A program made the translations under genes and the position numbers. This document shows, piece after piece, positions 26,083 to 39,000 of a stretch of DNA of 64,000 bases. Position 1 is the first letter of the stretch. Each line of letters begins with the position of its first letter. A model generated the notes under the pieces. The model worked only from the letters and a program-made list of their open reading frames with translations, did no database searches and was not told the origin of the DNA. This stretch comes from Mansonella perstans (Eukaryota > Nematoda > Chromadorea > Rhabditida > Onchocercidae): positions 310,001 to 374,000 of the forward strand of contig JBAMDO010000005.1 in assembly GCA_037074765.1 (NCBI GenBank), given 5' to 3'.

Positions 26083-26496
26083 TAATTCTCATCTTCGAAA
26101 CCGAACAAGCCTTCTGATGTCGTTCATTACTGTAATCTGATATGGAAAGTTAACATCCGTAACGGCAAGCCAATCAAGTGTGATGTAAAGTGCATGAAGT
26201 GCATACAAAACGGAATGCGTGTTCAGTTTGCAACGTAGGTTTTTAAAAGATTGTTTCGAAAAATGCGGAAATGTAATATAAGTGAATGGTACGAAAAAAG
26301 CCGTAGATTAATGACCATAACAAGAATGAAGAAAATACCGACAAAAACTGTCTTATACGAAAAAGGAAGTAAAAATGAAATGCATGAATTTGTATGATCA
26401 CCAGAAATATTTTGCTGTAATGAAAAAGCTTTTAAACTAAAAAGGCGTTTAGAATGTACTCGAAAACATCTAAAATCATATGAAGGAAGCATGGTA
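26083..26496 (+). pseudogene. Relic of a C2H2 zinc-finger gene (two in-frame stops)
   Basis: One reading frame stays recognisable for about 138 codons but is cut by TAG at 26236 and TGA near 26394. The first part has a cysteine cluster (KCDVKCMKCIQNG). The second contains KCNISEWYEKSRRLMTITRM, which fits the C2H2 finger spacing with the second Cys and both His positions replaced. The last part has CNEKAFKLKRRL followed by RKH, close to the classic finger core C-x-KAF-x5-L-x2-H. The combined spacing suggests a decayed finger array and not chance. No start, splice border or parent locus was found. It could instead be exons of a live gene with unusual splicing, but the lost zinc ligands argue against that. 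Confidence 0.4.
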
Positions 26497-29400
26497 AGAT
26501 GAGCAATATTGAATAATGGTTGTCTCACAATAGCAAATGGATAGATGTTACAGTTTTTATGATAAAAGGGATTATAAAAAAAGTTTTAACTCCCATTTTA
26601 TCACGACAACAACCAATCGTAACTTTGGCGAGTGAAGATGTAATAATTGATCATGCTATTGTGAATATAATAGTATTAGTGCATTGGCATCACTCAATCC
26701 CAGACGAACACCCGAACAACGATCATCAGTGATTAGAACAAAAACGGTAAGGTGATTAAGCTAAAAGTCAAAGAAAACAAGTTGAGATGAAAGAAAATTG
26801 GAGCTTCACATAGTACGCTTATGTTTCACTTGTAATAAATCAGTAAAATAACGAGTTGGTTCTAGTGACTTTAGCGTCTGCTTTTTATCACTCAGACTAT
26901 TTAGTATTGCATTTCCTTTTTTTTTGAAAGAATTCTGGTTTTGATTTAAATTAAAATTTATTAAGTTGAAATAACTTTTCTGCAAAATGTCATGAGTTCA
27001 TGAATGTTCTTGTCAGCATATTTTCATTAATGAATGAATATATTACTTACACCATAGTTGCACAATATTTTCTGTTAAATAGATAACTCGATTTTAATTA
27101 TATCTCATTTCTATTTCTTATAATCGGTCTAATCACAATCGACGCAATTTATCTATGTATTTCATTTATTCTTTCTTCATTTTATGTCCCTTAGATTATT
27201 TCTAATACTTGCATTTCCTCATTAGCTTAAAATTAATACATTTTGCTAAGTCTCTTGTGCAATTTGCATTTGCATTGAATCAGAAAGTCTTGCTTTAAAC
27301 ATTTGAACTCCTTTAATATAGTATTTTCAGAAAGTGTAGAACTTTAAAGAAATTCCTCTCGATTTATTAAGAAAATAAAAGTTGGATGATTTGGATAGAT
27401 ATAAGAAATTAATAAGTAAATTTATTCTATTCATTACTGTAATGAGTTGTTCGTATTTTTTAGCGTAATTTATAGAAAGTTAGTCTGGTCCATCATCTAT
27501 GTGATATTGGTATGTTTGAAGATGTAAATTTATTGAACGATGTTAGACGTTAGTCGGTAGATTAGATTACATGGTTTATTTAGATTACATTTTTCGCAGA
27601 AGGTAATGAAAGTAAGTCTTTGGAGAAGTTATCTTTACTTCTGCTTAAGCATGTAAAGAACATGATTGAAAATTTTTAAAATATTACATACAGTTCACTT
27701 GATCGTATCATCCGAAAATTTTCATCGCGTTGTTTTCTGAATTATGACACTTCTCCACCAGTTCCCTGATGTATCATTTGCTATTTTAGTGAGACAACAT
27801 TTCATATTTCATGTTTTTTTTGATATCCAAACTATTTCATTCTTTATTTTTTTTTTTGTCGATTCCCCTTCATAACAAATGGTAGTAGCTTTGGTAATAC
27901 TTTTTCGAAGTTGCGGTTTTTATTCGGTTCACTGCTTTAGGTAATGCCTTAAATACGTATAACTTAAAAGTTGACCTTTATGACTAAAGCAATTTGTAGA
28001 ACATGTGAACGGTTCCGTGAATATTGTGCTCAAACCTTTAGTAGGCATCGAATTACAGAAATGATTAATTAGTAGCAGTATTTTGAGTCTCCAAATCCTC
28101 TTGAATTTCGCTTCGCTAAAGCAATAGCTAGCTAATCAGTCCTAACTTTCTTTATTTGTCTCCTTTCAGGATCCTCATGAGTAAAAGAATCATTCAATTT
28201 CAAAGAATTCAGGATTAAACATTACATTATCTCATATGATCTAGAAGTATAAATTAGACCGATCTATTCTATTGCAATCCTTTAATGCTTTCATGCAACG
28301 TCCTTGTACCTGGATTTCATCTAGTCCGCTTTTTTCAAATTTGTATCAAAAATTCAATTTTTTTCAAGAAAATGCACAGCACAAAGTCGTAAAATGATTC
28401 ATAAATAAATTATAATATTTCAAAGCAAAAAAATTCAATTTTCATAGAAAAACCTAATGCCAACAAATTTGCGAGTCGGTTTTAACACGTTCTTTGCTCT
28501 CATTCTGATTCCCGAATGTTTCTACAATTTGATTTTTCTTGAGGAAACTTAAAAGTAGATTTAGACCAAAATATAATTATAACTTCTTCAGTTAAAAGAG
28601 CAAAGAATAAATTTTTGATAGTGAAGCATAATGTTTAGATTATGGAAAAGTAGCCAAATCTTTCTGAAGCACACAGCCGGTGAAATCGATATCAATGACG
28701 CATCACAGAGCTCGTTCATTTATTTGGAAATCGATTTTGGCAACAAACAGTGATCAGCGTATCACATCTTATAACGAAAAAGCTTCAGGTATTTCTAGAA
28801 ATTCAGAGAATATCGCTCTTTTACTCGTCTATTTCTCCCCTGTTCACATTATTAATTCCTGGATTGTCATTTCTTTCACCGATATTCAGGTCTTTGCAAT
28901 TCTACACTTTCACTGCATGTTTCTTCCGAACAAATTTTATTTAACAAAGAATTTAAGTTTTTGAAGAAAATCGAGCATGAATAAATGAAGGGATCTGATT
29001 AATAGAAAGCTTTTTTTGAGTCAAGAAAAATAACTAAATACAGAAATGCAAAATCGTCTCCTAAGTCCAACTGTACTATGCTGAGGACTTCTTTATTTTT
29101 TTTTCACTGTGGTGAACTATCGGACGATTCAAAATAAGTGCGATAATCATAACACAAAAATATTGAGGAAAGACAAATAAAGTAATGTTGTGAGATGGAA
29201 CTGTGAAGATTGTGAATTTGTCCGAAAGTATATATTAATGCTTAAGTTGGATTGAACCATTTCTGCAAGATAAAGAAGAATATGGGAGATTTAAATAGAA
29301 TTTATATTTTCATGTTCCGGAAGTGTTCCGAAAGATTATTCGAATTTGCGAAACTGTTTGGAAAAAACCCCTTGAGACTGGAAATGAATAATGTTCTCCG

Positions 29401-29979
29401 TATTTGTCTATCTGTGCCTTTGTCATCTGTTCTATCCATTGGTTTAAAGTTCGTGTTTCCTCCACGAAGGACTTGTGAATTAACAAAAACTCTAACACTA
29501 GAAAAGATCTGTGGTGGGAGGAAGAGCGATCCAAAGAACCAATCAGTTCACCGAAAAATATTCAAAATTCAACCTCTTCTTTGCTTTCTTTCGTTCTTCT
29601 TTCAGGGGAATTTTTTTCATTTCATGTCATGCAAGTCGCATATTTCACTTTAATATATGCGCTTTTTGGAAGTAAATTGACTTAGAAATGGAAACGAAAC
29701 TGGTTTTAAGGACAAGGGTAGAGACTAAAGAAGAAGTGGTGTAGAACGATTTTTTGGCTTAGGCTTATGCAGATACAACAGGGCTACACCAACTCAGTAA
29801 AGGCAGTGAAGCTTAAACGAGCTGAAGACAAACTTTTTTCACTAATATGTTTTTATTTAAAGCGAGCCGTAGAATCTTCCTATTTTTTTTTCCTTTGCCT
29901 CTTAAGTAAGAGGAATGAAAATTTCCAGCGGGCAATTCCTGAAAATCAACAGCAGTTTCCTTTTATTTCTCTGTCTCAT

Positions 29980-30032
29980 TCTGTAACTGCAATTGCTGTC
30001 ATTTCTTACTTCCGTATCCTACAGAAATTTAC
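29980..30032 (+). promoter_or_regulatory. Probable spliced-leader trans-splice acceptor for the PLC gene
   Basis: A pyrimidine-rich stretch ends in CCTACAG at 30024, and eight bases later comes an ATG at 30033 that opens the first recognisable PLC exon (MTASVVERL). Starting there, the assembled protein is about 1,870 residues, close to the roughly 1,900 I recall for C. elegans PLC-1, so this may be the true 5' end of the mRNA. Alternatively it is an ordinary acceptor for an exon joined to upstream coding exons that I cannot recognise. Confidence 0.45.
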
Positions 30033-33000
30033 ATGACAGCCAGTGTTGTTGAACGACTTGTCAACGCCATTCATTTAAATGCAACACCTCCAAAACCAAA
30101 CTCTTTACTTGTATTCGTCTGCAAATTAGGTAAAGTTTTTTGTATATATTACATATTATTGTTGTATAGGGCATTTATCTAAATATCTTTTTTTAGATAT
30201 GAAAAGCACATTTGTGTAAAGGTGATTCTTGCTTTAAAAATCTTTCAAAATACTGGAAGTTTATGCATGCTACAGAAGAAAAAATATGACTAAAAAGTTT
30301 TCATTGCTATAACTGTAATTCATTGCCGATAAAACTCTCCAGAAATTATGTTTTTTTAGATCAAATGTAAAGTTGAAAAAGTAAAAAAAAAACGACAATC
30401 ATAACCATTTTCAAAAATTACCTTAGTCTTACTCTGAAGCAATTTTGATTTTCTTTGAATGCCACATTATCTGCTCAGTTTCTCAGAAATTTTTGGAAGC
30501 GGTCTTTCTATGAAGAAAAGAAAACTTTTTGTCATATTGTGGGAAAATTTTATTAATTTAATAATTGAATTTTGCTTACAGAAACCAAAACTTTGAAATG
30601 GATGTTCTGAGATAGAAGTATGAGTTGAAGAAACATTATCTATTTAAGCTTGTTCAAGTTAGTTCTTGCATCCAACGAAATTTGATAATTAGATTTCTCA
30701 AATTGCAATCTATAAATTTATTTTCCTCTCGCTTTTTTCTTAATTTTTCGAGAGGTTTGCTTCTGGCTCTTTTTATTGCATCATTCACTGCCAACTAGTT
30801 TTGTCATAATGAGGAAAAAATTTCTTCTCAAGTTAAAAATTGAATTTCGCTTACAGAATTTAGAACTTTGAAATTATGTCGTGAGATGGAATAATGACCT
30901 CATTACATTTATCATCTGGAAAATTTTTGAACGCGTTAATCTGCCAGATTCCAGGGCTGTAAAAATTCCTGTAAAAAAAAATTTCCTTCAATTGATGTGA
31001 AACTTAAGTTCGCGATGTGGCCACATCCTCAAGGCCTTATTCATACACAAGATTTTGTCTTGAACCATTAAAAAAGAAAATTTTTGTTATTTATGAATAT
31101 CGAGGTGTACTTAATACTCGTAAATTTTTACATGAAGGTAACGTAATTTTTTGAGTGACATGGAATTTTTAAATTTTTGTTGTTTATAAATATTAAAGTG
31201 CAGCTAGCGCTGTGACTTAATTTATTTTGCAAATTGCTTCTATGTTCGGCTTTTTTCTACGTTTACAGCAGTTGCTTTTAGCTTCAACAGGTCCAAATAG
31301 TTGCGCAGTGCATGGTTTTATAACTGGTGATGAACCGATTGCTTTATTTCGGTCGGAACTTGAGAAACTACAGCATATGTTGCATTTCCCTGAGGAATTA
31401 GCCTTTCAGGTATAAGAACGAAACGTGGACTCTTAATTCATTTTTAACCTGTCCCATGCTTTTCACCGTAATTTTTTTCAGCTTTTATGAAAAATTTTGC
31501 GAAAACATTAGAAATAATTTATTTTAATAGAAAATAGAAGTGTGATGCCTTTGCGTAAGCGCGCAATCGAATTTATAAAAGATTTGAAAATATTTAAGGT
31601 TGCAGTTTTACATTTTCTTCGGAGGAAATCGCAGCTAGAAACTTGTTGCAGCATCTTTTCTAGTATGAAATTTGATTAATTAGGCAACAAATGACTTTTA
31701 AAAAAAAATATTCGGAATTAACTATTCTCATATCATAATGATAATTATGCAAGGTTTTCAGTTATCAGCGGCGGAATATCAATTATTTTATGAAATACAG
31801 CCGATGGACTATGTTCATTATGTGAGCTGCGATTTAACTTCAGTACCAGTTGCAGAAAATCCAAGTCCCATTCGAAATCTTGTTAAACGCTTGTCTGAGG
31901 TGTTTTGCTGTTTTTAAAATTTTTTACTATCCGCCTATCATTACTTATCCACCCTTCACCTAAACTTGTAATACGAAGAAACAAAATATGTTTGAGACTG
32001 AATAACTCATTGACGAGACTTATTATTATTGGTTAATGTACCTGTAAAGATACACTTGAAATCTTCGATTTTATATTATTTGTAAGGAGATTCCTGATTG
32101 AAACAATTTTTTGATTACTGGTAGAGCGAACTTTCGTGTTATTTCAAGAAATTGGCTAATTTCTTGCGCTTGAAAAACCAAAAATGCTCATTACTCAACT
32201 GGTCGATAAACCAAATTCTCGTATTTTTGAAAAATTGTTTGCATTCGGTTATTGAAATGATAGAAACACCAACAACTCTGCAATTTTTTTAAAATTTTGT
32301 TTTTCAGATAAGTTCATGGATAACGCATCTCATAGTTAGCTTGCCAACATCTGAGGAGCGGGAAATGATTCTAACGTCTATTTTTCGAGTGATCGATACG
32401 TGTTGGAACATTGGTTAGTTTTTACTACAAATTTATGAATAGTATTGATCTTTTCCAGTTCTTTTTTTTGACTTTTTTGTCAAAATTTCGAGATCTCCCG
32501 TTACAAAATTATGCTTAACCAAAACATCCGCTTTTGCGGCAGTTACAAAAATGAGTTATAAAAAATTCTCCGGGATATTTGTTAAAACATTTAAGATACA
32601 ACAAGTTTTGATATTCGGCATTCTTTAAATGTTTTATATTTTAAGATTTTGATCAGTGTTTTTGAATATATTAGACTTTGGTATGATGTTCAATTATCTG
32701 GATTTTTTCCATCTTTTTAAAAGAAATAAAATGTTTGGAAAAAGATTTATGTACGTATGCATTTGTGCATATGTGTGTCTGTGTTTGTGTGTGTGTGTGC
32801 TTTCTGTTTAGAAAAAAGTAATGTATCTGGGATGCAAGACGAAGCGGGAAAAAATGCGGTATTTTCCACACACTGTTGTCTTTTTCGGAAGGTTTTTTTT
32901 TTCAGATTTTAAGTTGGGTAAGGTTTCTGCTTTTCATCTTTAGGTAATTTCAATGCAGCAGTTGAAATTCTGATGGGACTGAAAAGCGAAAAATTACGAT

Positions 33001-36000
33001 CATTCTGGTTATCGTTGAAACCTGACGAAAAGAAAAAATATGAACAGGTCATTTGTTGTGAAAGCTTCACATTAACAGGTTTCCTCCACTCCTTCCGTTG
33101 AAATTCTGCTTATTTATCTCGAAGATCTTTGATAAAAAATTCTCATGTAAATTTCTTATTGTCAGAAAATACCAAGGTTGGTAATCAACCCTTGTTTTAT
33201 GGATAATTACTTGTTATCTTAAAATACTGACTTCATATTAGTGCAAAAATTTATACTTTAGTATAATTTTACTAATGAAAAAGGAAAGGAACTGTGATGA
33301 TTTTCATAATTTATAGCTTTGTGATGCCCTGTTACCGAGCAATCAGGCGGCTTTATCGACTACTTATCGAGAAGCGATTCAAAGAGCCTTACGTATGCCA
33401 CAGTGCAGACTGATTCCTTTTTTCGGCGTATTCTTGCGGGACTTGTATGCAGTAGTAAACGATATACCAAGTGTCCTGATAACTGGTGATGAAGATGATA
33501 AAGACAAGCTCGAGGTATCACTCATTCTTTACAACGTTGATTCAAACAAAAATACAATACCATGCTAAAGAAATGTAATTTATTGAAAAAATTTTTGAAC
33601 TCTTTTTATAGTTTATAAAAGAACAAACTAGTGGCAGCCGTTGTGACTCCAAAATTGTTGTTAGTGGGTTATTAAATGCTGATAAGATCAGTCTGGTGGC
33701 TGTAGTTCTTGATAATTTGGAATTATTTTATCGCCATTATAAGAATATACGCAGTTTCGTTATGGATCCTACTGGACCAAGTATTGGGAAAGAAAATCCA
33801 AAACCCAAGGTATGATTATAATCTTATTCTTTAAATAGAAACGAAAACGAACATGTCTTGTGTTTAAGAAATTTCGATCTTTGAAAATACTGGGTTTTTA
33901 GGGTTACGATCCAGTGCAACCGATAAATGGTGTTGTAAAAAATGCTACTTTGGTACCTCTAGATACGAATCATTTCGATCTGGATGTAATCCAGCGACTT
34001 CATCATGGTACAATAGTCATTCATTATAATCCGCATACAGGTCGCAGCACACTTTGCATGCTGAAATTGGATGCCAGTTGTAGCCTGTTATCATGGCGTA
34101 AAGTTGGTTATTTGGGAAAGAAGGATACAAAAGACAAAGTATTTTCTATTTAATGATTTTAATTAAGGCTTCGAATGAGAACTTTTCCTTCAAAAAATTT
34201 TGCAGTTTTCAAGGAAATTTGCTCGAAATGTGTACGGGATTCGTTTGTTATGAATCCTTCTTTCAAATGTTTTGATGTGATTCGCTAGCCGAAGCTTTCC
34301 TTGTTTATCTAAGAGCTTTCATTCTAATTTACAAAAATAGCTTGAATGCATTCCAGGATACATATATCCCATCCTTGGCACGAATGCAAAGCGCGAAATC
34401 ACAAAATATGACACCATCGGAAAGTCGTAATCCTCCTTCATCACCAATTTTAAGACCAGCTGGAGTTGCTTGTACTACACTAGAATGTGGCTTTTTAAAC
34501 CTTTCATATGTTAAGTCTATTGAAAATGTTGCCTCACACGACATCGATATCGAGGTCAAATTACTGTTAAAGATTATCAAGTTAAGATTTCTTCTCCTAA
34601 CATAGCTTTTTAACGTAGTATAGGTAAAAAGTAGCAGTGCCCCACAAAAGAATTTGGATATTAAAAAACAAGCGAAAAATTTAAGGATACAAATAAAACA
34701 AATATGCTAATTAACTTATTACTTCTGTATTTCTTTGTACCCGGAACGACTTGCATGGAAGCATTTTTTATTTCAAAGACTGTCTTTCAGAACATTTATC
34801 GACGCCATAATAATGAAGAGATGCCTGTGCAGATGCATTGTTGGGCAATAAATTTTGGTTGTTATTTGCCTGATAATGAATTTTTATACTTTATCGCACC
34901 AGAGAAGAGCGCTGAGTGCTGGAAAACTGGGCTAACAATTGTATGCTTGTAATTTCACTTAAACATAATTCCGTGAAATGTTTTGATTTCATTGAATGAA
35001 GAGAATTTTTAGTAATTAATTCTATGCTTATCTAATAGAGCTTGAGAAACATGTACTTTTTTTAACCTTCTGTTTTTAACTGCGCTGGAATTAAGATTCT
35101 ACAGTTGCTGTAATACAGGGAATTTAAAAAAATATCCTAAAATTTGGTTTTTAATCTTTTGATAGATAATCCTTATCAGATTGTAAACTATTTACTGGAA
35201 CAGCAGAAATGCGCAGATCGACGAGTTCTATGGCTGAGGAAGCTATATCTACAGCTGTGCACTAATTACGAACAGAATAGCGTAATCGATGAAGGCATGG
35301 TATCTAACCTATTGCCTCTCAAAGCTCTTCAAGCTTTTGGTGGCCAAGCTGAAGGATGGAAGGGTTCAGGTACCACTATATGAGTATCTTGAGTTTTACA
35401 TACTTTTGATAATTTGTTAGTATTTTGAAGATGCGTTAAGAATGTCAGGTGTTTCTTGTCAGGTTTGCGCAGTATCGTTTCAGAATCACTTCAGTTAAGA
35501 ACGATTCATTCTGCAGAACTTACGACAACAAAAAGCCGTTTCAAACAAATAACGAATGCTGTTGCTCGACGATTGAAAATCGTAAACCTATTAGTGCCTA
35601 TCCACAAAGTGCACAACCATTTTTATCCTTGAGAGTGCCTCAAATATCCAAATTCTGAAATACTATTGATTTTTGAATATTCTGAACTTTGAACCACCCG
35701 GACCTCATATCCAGATTTTATGGCAGTTGCGTAAGAAAGAGGAAGAAAGAAACATCACTTTGGAATACTGAAAAATTTGGATATTCGAGGATTATATTCA
35801 GGAGATCACAATACACTTTCGCTGCTCCAGTGTTTCTAAAAATTTTCAGGCAGAGTACCAATCAGTACGAAACGGCATAAGTGGTCCACAATGCACTGTA
35901 TCAAATCAAAAAACACTGAAGAAAAAATCGCGGTCATACGATAGTTCTTCATCAACGGATAGTGCTAGTATCTCCTCATGGTACAAATCTAGAAGGCTAT

Positions 36001-39000
36001 CTGCAAGAGCTTTAGCCAATTTTTGGTCTGGAAAAACTAAAAAGTGAGCTGTGATTATAGTAAGCATAACAATCTCCAAACTGTCTAGAAATATATTTTT
36101 GAATATTAAAAGAATTTTGTGTTGCGAACCAATCTCATTATTATTAAAATACATTCTTTTTACACATGTATAACTAAAAATTTATTGGTTATTATTTTTA
36201 TGCCATAAATATTAAAAAACGAAAGGTTCAAGTCACTACCACTTTTTTCTTAACAGAACAAAAAGCTCCGAAAGTTCAAGTGAAAGCCCAACTGTCTCCA
36301 AGGAGTTTTTGGTGTCTTCGAAATCCTACAAAAGCGAATATTTGGAGAAGCCTGTAACATTATTTGAATTTATTGAATTATACAAATTATTTAGTGTGAA
36401 TATGCGAACAGATCTAAAGTAAGTTCATTCATGGAAAATATATTTTAAAAGGCTTGAATTCTTATGAAAATAAATCAACGATAATAATTCTGCGGTGTTT
36501 TTCTAGAGATATTTTCAACGATTTCCTCGCGATACGTGGATTTGGCAATGCAAGTGCGGTCAAACGTGAAAAAAATCGAAAGTTTTCAGAATTGGAGCCA
36601 TCGCTTTCGGATGAACTTATACCAAACGGTTAATTATTCAGCGTAAACATCCGGAGAAGATAAGAAAGATGATGAAATTCACAGAGGAAATTATATTTCA
36701 ACATGTACCAACATATATCTTGATTTTTCCTATCCCTCTCTCTTTCTGAATTGCTTAATAACATTTTATACGATTGATTGCAGATATCCTTACAAGGAAT
36801 AATTTTATAACTCAGTACATTAATGAAAAGCAGCACAAGATATATGACGCACTAGCTCTCGCAAGTTTAAATAGGTCTTTTTTTTTGTTATAAAAAAAAG
36901 TTATTTGAAATTGATCATTTTTTTAGAAACATGGAAAATTTAAATGAATAAAACATTTTTTGCTATGTAGATTATTAGAGCACCATCGCAAAAATATATT
37001 GCTTAATCTTCAATTAAATTCTTTAAAAAGAATTGAGTCAAGAAAGTGGTAATTCGTGCCTAAATATTAGAAATATAGAAAAAATCTTTATTATTTCGAA
37101 TATAAGCGTAAAACATATTTTATGATTTATGATTAGCTTCTTGATGCAATTCGAACTTTTAAGAAATTTTCGTTAAAAGCACATTATTTCAGTACGGGCC
37201 TAACGGATGCATCAAGATGTTCATTTCTAACTCTTGCAACGTTGAAACAATTTCTTGAAACATATCAAATGGAAATTGTGGATAACGATTATGCTATCAA
37301 GATAATACAGATGAGTTTATAAAAGATTTCACGACATTATATGTCGTGTATTGCATAGTTTCCGATTGACAACTTTCATTTGACATCGACAACATTGACA
37401 ACTTCCAGGAACACGAACCGGATCCAGCTTGCAGAAGTAACCATCAACTTTCATTTGAAGGATTTGTGCGCTATATGACTGATTCAACGAATTATGCATT
37501 TGTGCCTGAAGTAATCAAGCCCGAACAAAATATGCTTCATTATCCATTAAATTATTACTATATTTTCTCGAGTCACAATACCTACCTCACTGGTCATCAG
37601 CTGAAGGGCGAATCATCCGCCGAAATGTATCGCCAAGTTGGTTTTTATATACATCATCATCAATGGGCTGTTATTGCCCACTTACTATTTCCAAATTTGT
37701 TGAAGTTACCAGAAACAGAATAACCCCAAAAAATCTAGGATCATGCATTTCTTTTACGCAATCCAGATGAACACTCTCTGTTGTTTCAGTCAAATTTGTT
37801 AGGTCTTGAACTTATAGGTTATGAATATTTGATGCTGCGGAAAAGTTCTTATACTAGTCTTTAATTAAATCAAGTAAAGGTTTCAAATACATTTTGCTTA
37901 GAATTATAGGTACTATTGACAGGCTGTCGATGTGTTGAATTGGATTGCTGGGATGGTGAAAATGGCTTGCCTCAGATATTCCATGGTCACTCTTTGACAT
38001 CCAAAATTGGTTTTCGTGAAGTACTCAGTGTTATCAAAAAAAGTGCCTTCATTACTAGCAATTTACCTGTTGTCTTATCAATCGAAAATCATTGCTCACT
38101 CCAGCAGCAAGCAAGAATGGCGCAAATGTTTAAAGTTTGATTTCGACCTTCTTGAACTTTAATTTAAAAAATTCATTTTGCTCAAAATTTCATTTGAAGC
38201 AGTGTCATGCATATTTCAGAATTACCTTGGAAAAATGCTTGTTACTTATTTTTTGTTCGAAGCTGACTATAGCAATTCTCCTCGACTTCCATCACCATGG
38301 CAGTTGCAAAACAAAATTTTAATTAAAAATAAGAAAATGGTGGCAGAACCAAGTGCTGGACTACGAATAGACAAATACTTCATCAAAAATGAAGATGACG
38401 TGATTATGCAGCAGGCCGAGTTTGTTTACCTGATAAAATAACTTGTTTCTTTAAATAGAATCAATTTTTAAAGAAATAACGAATGCATAAAATTTGCAGT
38501 GGATTCTGTGCAACAGACGAAGATGATCTTGAAGAATTTTATGATGACCTGGATGACGAAGAAGCAGGTCGGTTACAATTTACTATTGATTCTGCATAAA
38601 ACACAAAATTTCTCAGACGATGTATTTTGAAGTCAACTGTCTTGATGTCATGCAGATTCCGAAGGTCCAACGGTAACAATCCCGTTGTCAGCAGACAAGC
38701 CACATGAATCATCCAGTGAAGCTGACGAGGAGCAAAAAAACATTGTATCAAGATTAACACAAACGGTTTGTTAAACTTCTAAAACTTTTGATACACAAAT
38801 ATTCCAAAACTGCTTGTATTATAGTGAAATTTTTTAAACATAGATTAAAATTCAAAGAGCCTTTAATTTTTATTTTCGCGCTCTATATATCACCAATGAT
38901 ATGAATCTGATGTGTAGTTGTTTCATTCCGTCTTTAATCGTTGGTACATCTTGTTGTTCAAAACTGACTAATCTAATCAGTCTGCAGTTCGTGTATGAAG

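Larger units (their letters stand above)
20650..30000. other. Gene-poor intergenic region between TPS and PLC-epsilon
   Basis: About 9.4 kb between the divergently transcribed TPS (minus) and PLC (plus) genes, so both promoters should lie here. The recognisable content is a low-complexity CAA/CAG-like stretch at about 20830-20930, the CA-rich minisatellite at about 21440-21630, a pyrimidine-rich patch at 24055-24115, and the zinc-finger relic at about 26083-26496. Other open frames, such as those near 22944-23195, 28680-28964 and 29252-29653, lack motifs or convincing splice borders. I could not place any upstream non-coding exon of the PLC gene. Confidence 0.45.

Noticed and set aside
29252..29653. 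133-codon plus-strand frame proposed as an upstream PLC exon
   Set aside because: No RasGEF-family or other motif, overlapped by a minus frame of similar quality, and no splice phase that connects to 30025.
34941..35180. Apparent frame break between PLC exons near 34940 and 35166
   Set aside because: The acceptor CCTTATCAG ending at 35179 gives an in-phase join ([13 protein letters not shown]), so no frameshift is needed.
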